Positions 6,162 through 6,544 of a DNA stretch of 6,544 bases are shown one piece after another. The position numbers and the translations under genes are program-made. The notes beneath the pieces are model-generated. The model searched no databases. It had not been told where the DNA came from and saw only the letters and a list, made by a program, of their open reading frames with translations. The stretch spans positions 1-6,544 of the forward strand of contig JAKJFB010000165.1 of the NCBI GenBank assembly GCA_022705125.1, in the 5' to 3' direction. Source of the stretch: Pseudomonadota bacterium (GTDB lineage Bacteria; Pseudomonadota; Gammaproteobacteria; Pseudomonadales; UBA5518). Each line of letters begins with the position of its first letter. Within the stretch, counting starts at the first letter, position 1.

Positions 6162-6192
6162 GAAGCGGCGCGCATTATACACGCGCCGCTTC
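6162..6192. repeat. Perfect 11-bp inverted repeat around the tRNA promoter
   Basis: GAAGCGGCGCG at 6162-6172 and CGCGCCGCTTC at 6182-6192 are exact reverse complements around a 9-bp spacer, CATTATACA. The spacer holds the -10 element of the tRNA gene. The repeat begins 32 bp after the stop of the upstream cupin gene, where a terminator would be expected, but no U-tract follows. It could be an operator, a Rho-independent-like terminator lacking its U-run, or a structure formed only in read-through RNA. Confidence 0.7.
6174..6179 (-). promoter_or_regulatory. -10 element of the tRNA-Leu promoter
   Basis: The minus strand reads a perfect TATAAT, 28 bp before the first base of the tRNA. This implies a transcription start near 6167 and a leader of roughly 20 nt for RNase P to remove. 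The bases after the -10 (GCGCGCCG) form a GC-rich discriminator, a known hallmark of ppGpp/DksA-sensitive stable RNA promoters. At a 16-18 bp spacing no good -35 hexamer is visible. Confidence 0.6.
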
Positions 6193-6223
6193 GCGTACCG
6201 GGCGGCAGCGGCTGGTCCGACGC

Positions 6224-6544
6224 TCAAGCCGTGCTGCGGCCGTAGGTGTCCTCGAAGCGGACGATGTCGTCCTCGCCGAGGTAGCTGCCCGATTGCACCT
6301 CGATGAACTCAACGGGGTCGTCAGTTTCGTTGGCGATGCGATGCACGGTGCCGACCGGGATGTGCACATGCTCGCCGGCCTTGTAGGCCTGCACGCGCTC
6401 ACCCAGCGTGATGGTCGCCGTGCCCTTGATGATGACCCAGTGCTCGGCACGCTTGTGGTGCAGTTGCAGCGAGATCGCCTGCCCCGGATAGACGCCGAGG
6501 TGTTTGACCTGATAGGCAAGCGCTGAGCCCTCGGGCGGCGCCGA
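6224..6544 (-). CDS. C-terminal cupin domain of mannose-6-phosphate isomerase / mannose-1-phosphate guanylyltransferase type protein (partial)
   Basis: The minus strand is open from the window edge to TGA at 6226-6224 and encodes the last 106 residues of a protein. It matches the C-terminal cupin of type II phosphomannose isomerases, the domain that ends AlgA/ManC-type bifunctional enzymes. These convert fructose-6-phosphate to mannose-6-phosphate and make GDP-mannose for polysaccharides. Landmarks counted from the edge are PGQAISLQLHHKRAEHW (20-36) with cupin metal-ligand candidates H29, H30 and E34, the second motif IPVGTVHR (62-69) with H68, and the family ending VQSGSYLGEDDIVRFEDTYGR (83-103). 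A Lys stands where many relatives have a third His (HHHRAEHW). Because the N-terminal part is outside the window, I cannot tell a bifunctional enzyme from a stand-alone cupin. The stop is 79 bp upstream of the tRNA, on the same strand. Confidence 0.85.
   Translation of the reverse strand, partial: SAPPEGSALAYQVKHLGVYPGQAISLQLHHKRAEHWVIIKGTATITLGERVQAYKAGEHVHIPVGTVHRIANETDDPVEFIEVQSGSYLGEDDIVRFEDTYGRSTA

Noticed and set aside
5925..6245. Plus-strand open frames of 60-106 codons in the torR-tRNA spacer
   Set aside because: They run across the antisense of the tRNA gene, lack a placed ribosome site and show no family features.
6175..6519. 114-codon minus-strand frame opposite or offset to the cupin gene
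   Set aside because: It is a frame-shifted shadow rich in Arg/Ser/Thr. The neighbouring frame gives an unmistakable cupin domain that ends at 6224.

Overview
The window is very GC-rich, with strong G/C bias at third codon positions, and every gene I recognise has its nearest familiar relatives in Pseudomonadota. I infer a proteobacterium, most likely a betaproteobacterium of the Thauera/Azoarcus type, but base composition and gene content alone do not settle the genus.

The core (959-5832) is a TMAO-type sensory system with the architecture of TorT-TorS-TorR. TorT is a periplasmic ligand-binding protein (minus strand). TorS is a tripartite hybrid histidine kinase with an internal REC domain and a C-terminal HPt domain (plus strand). 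TorR is an OmpR-type response regulator (minus strand). TorT should bind the inducer in the periplasm and engage the TorS sensor domain. Phosphate should then pass His487 -> Asp775 -> His919 inside TorS and on to Asp59 of TorR. No TMAO reductase genes (torCAD) are in the window, so the target of the relay is not visible here. torT and torS are divergent with only 18 bp between start codons. torS and torR converge with a 40-bp overlap of their 3' ends.

Left of torT, 28 bp downstream of its stop and on the same strand, is a sirtuin-family NAD-dependent deacylase gene (100-930), probably co-transcribed with torT. The extreme left edge (1-60) holds the possible last codons of a plus-strand gene converging on the sirtuin gene, followed by a small GNRA-type hairpin.

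Right of torR, a 228-bp non-coding stretch (5833-6060) contains a pyrimidine-rich torR leader and a conspicuous AT-rich island that probably carries the torR control region. Next comes a minus-strand tRNA-Leu(UAG) with encoded CCA. It has a perfect TATAAT -10 element in the loop of an 11-bp inverted repeat. At the right edge is the C-terminal cupin domain of a mannose-6-phosphate isomerase/mannose-1-phosphate guanylyltransferase type protein, minus strand, cut by the window.

The parts that I would look at again are the dense divergent/convergent packing of the Tor genes, the sirtuin attached to torT, and the palindrome around the tRNA promoter. I did not find a system that I can call undescribed.
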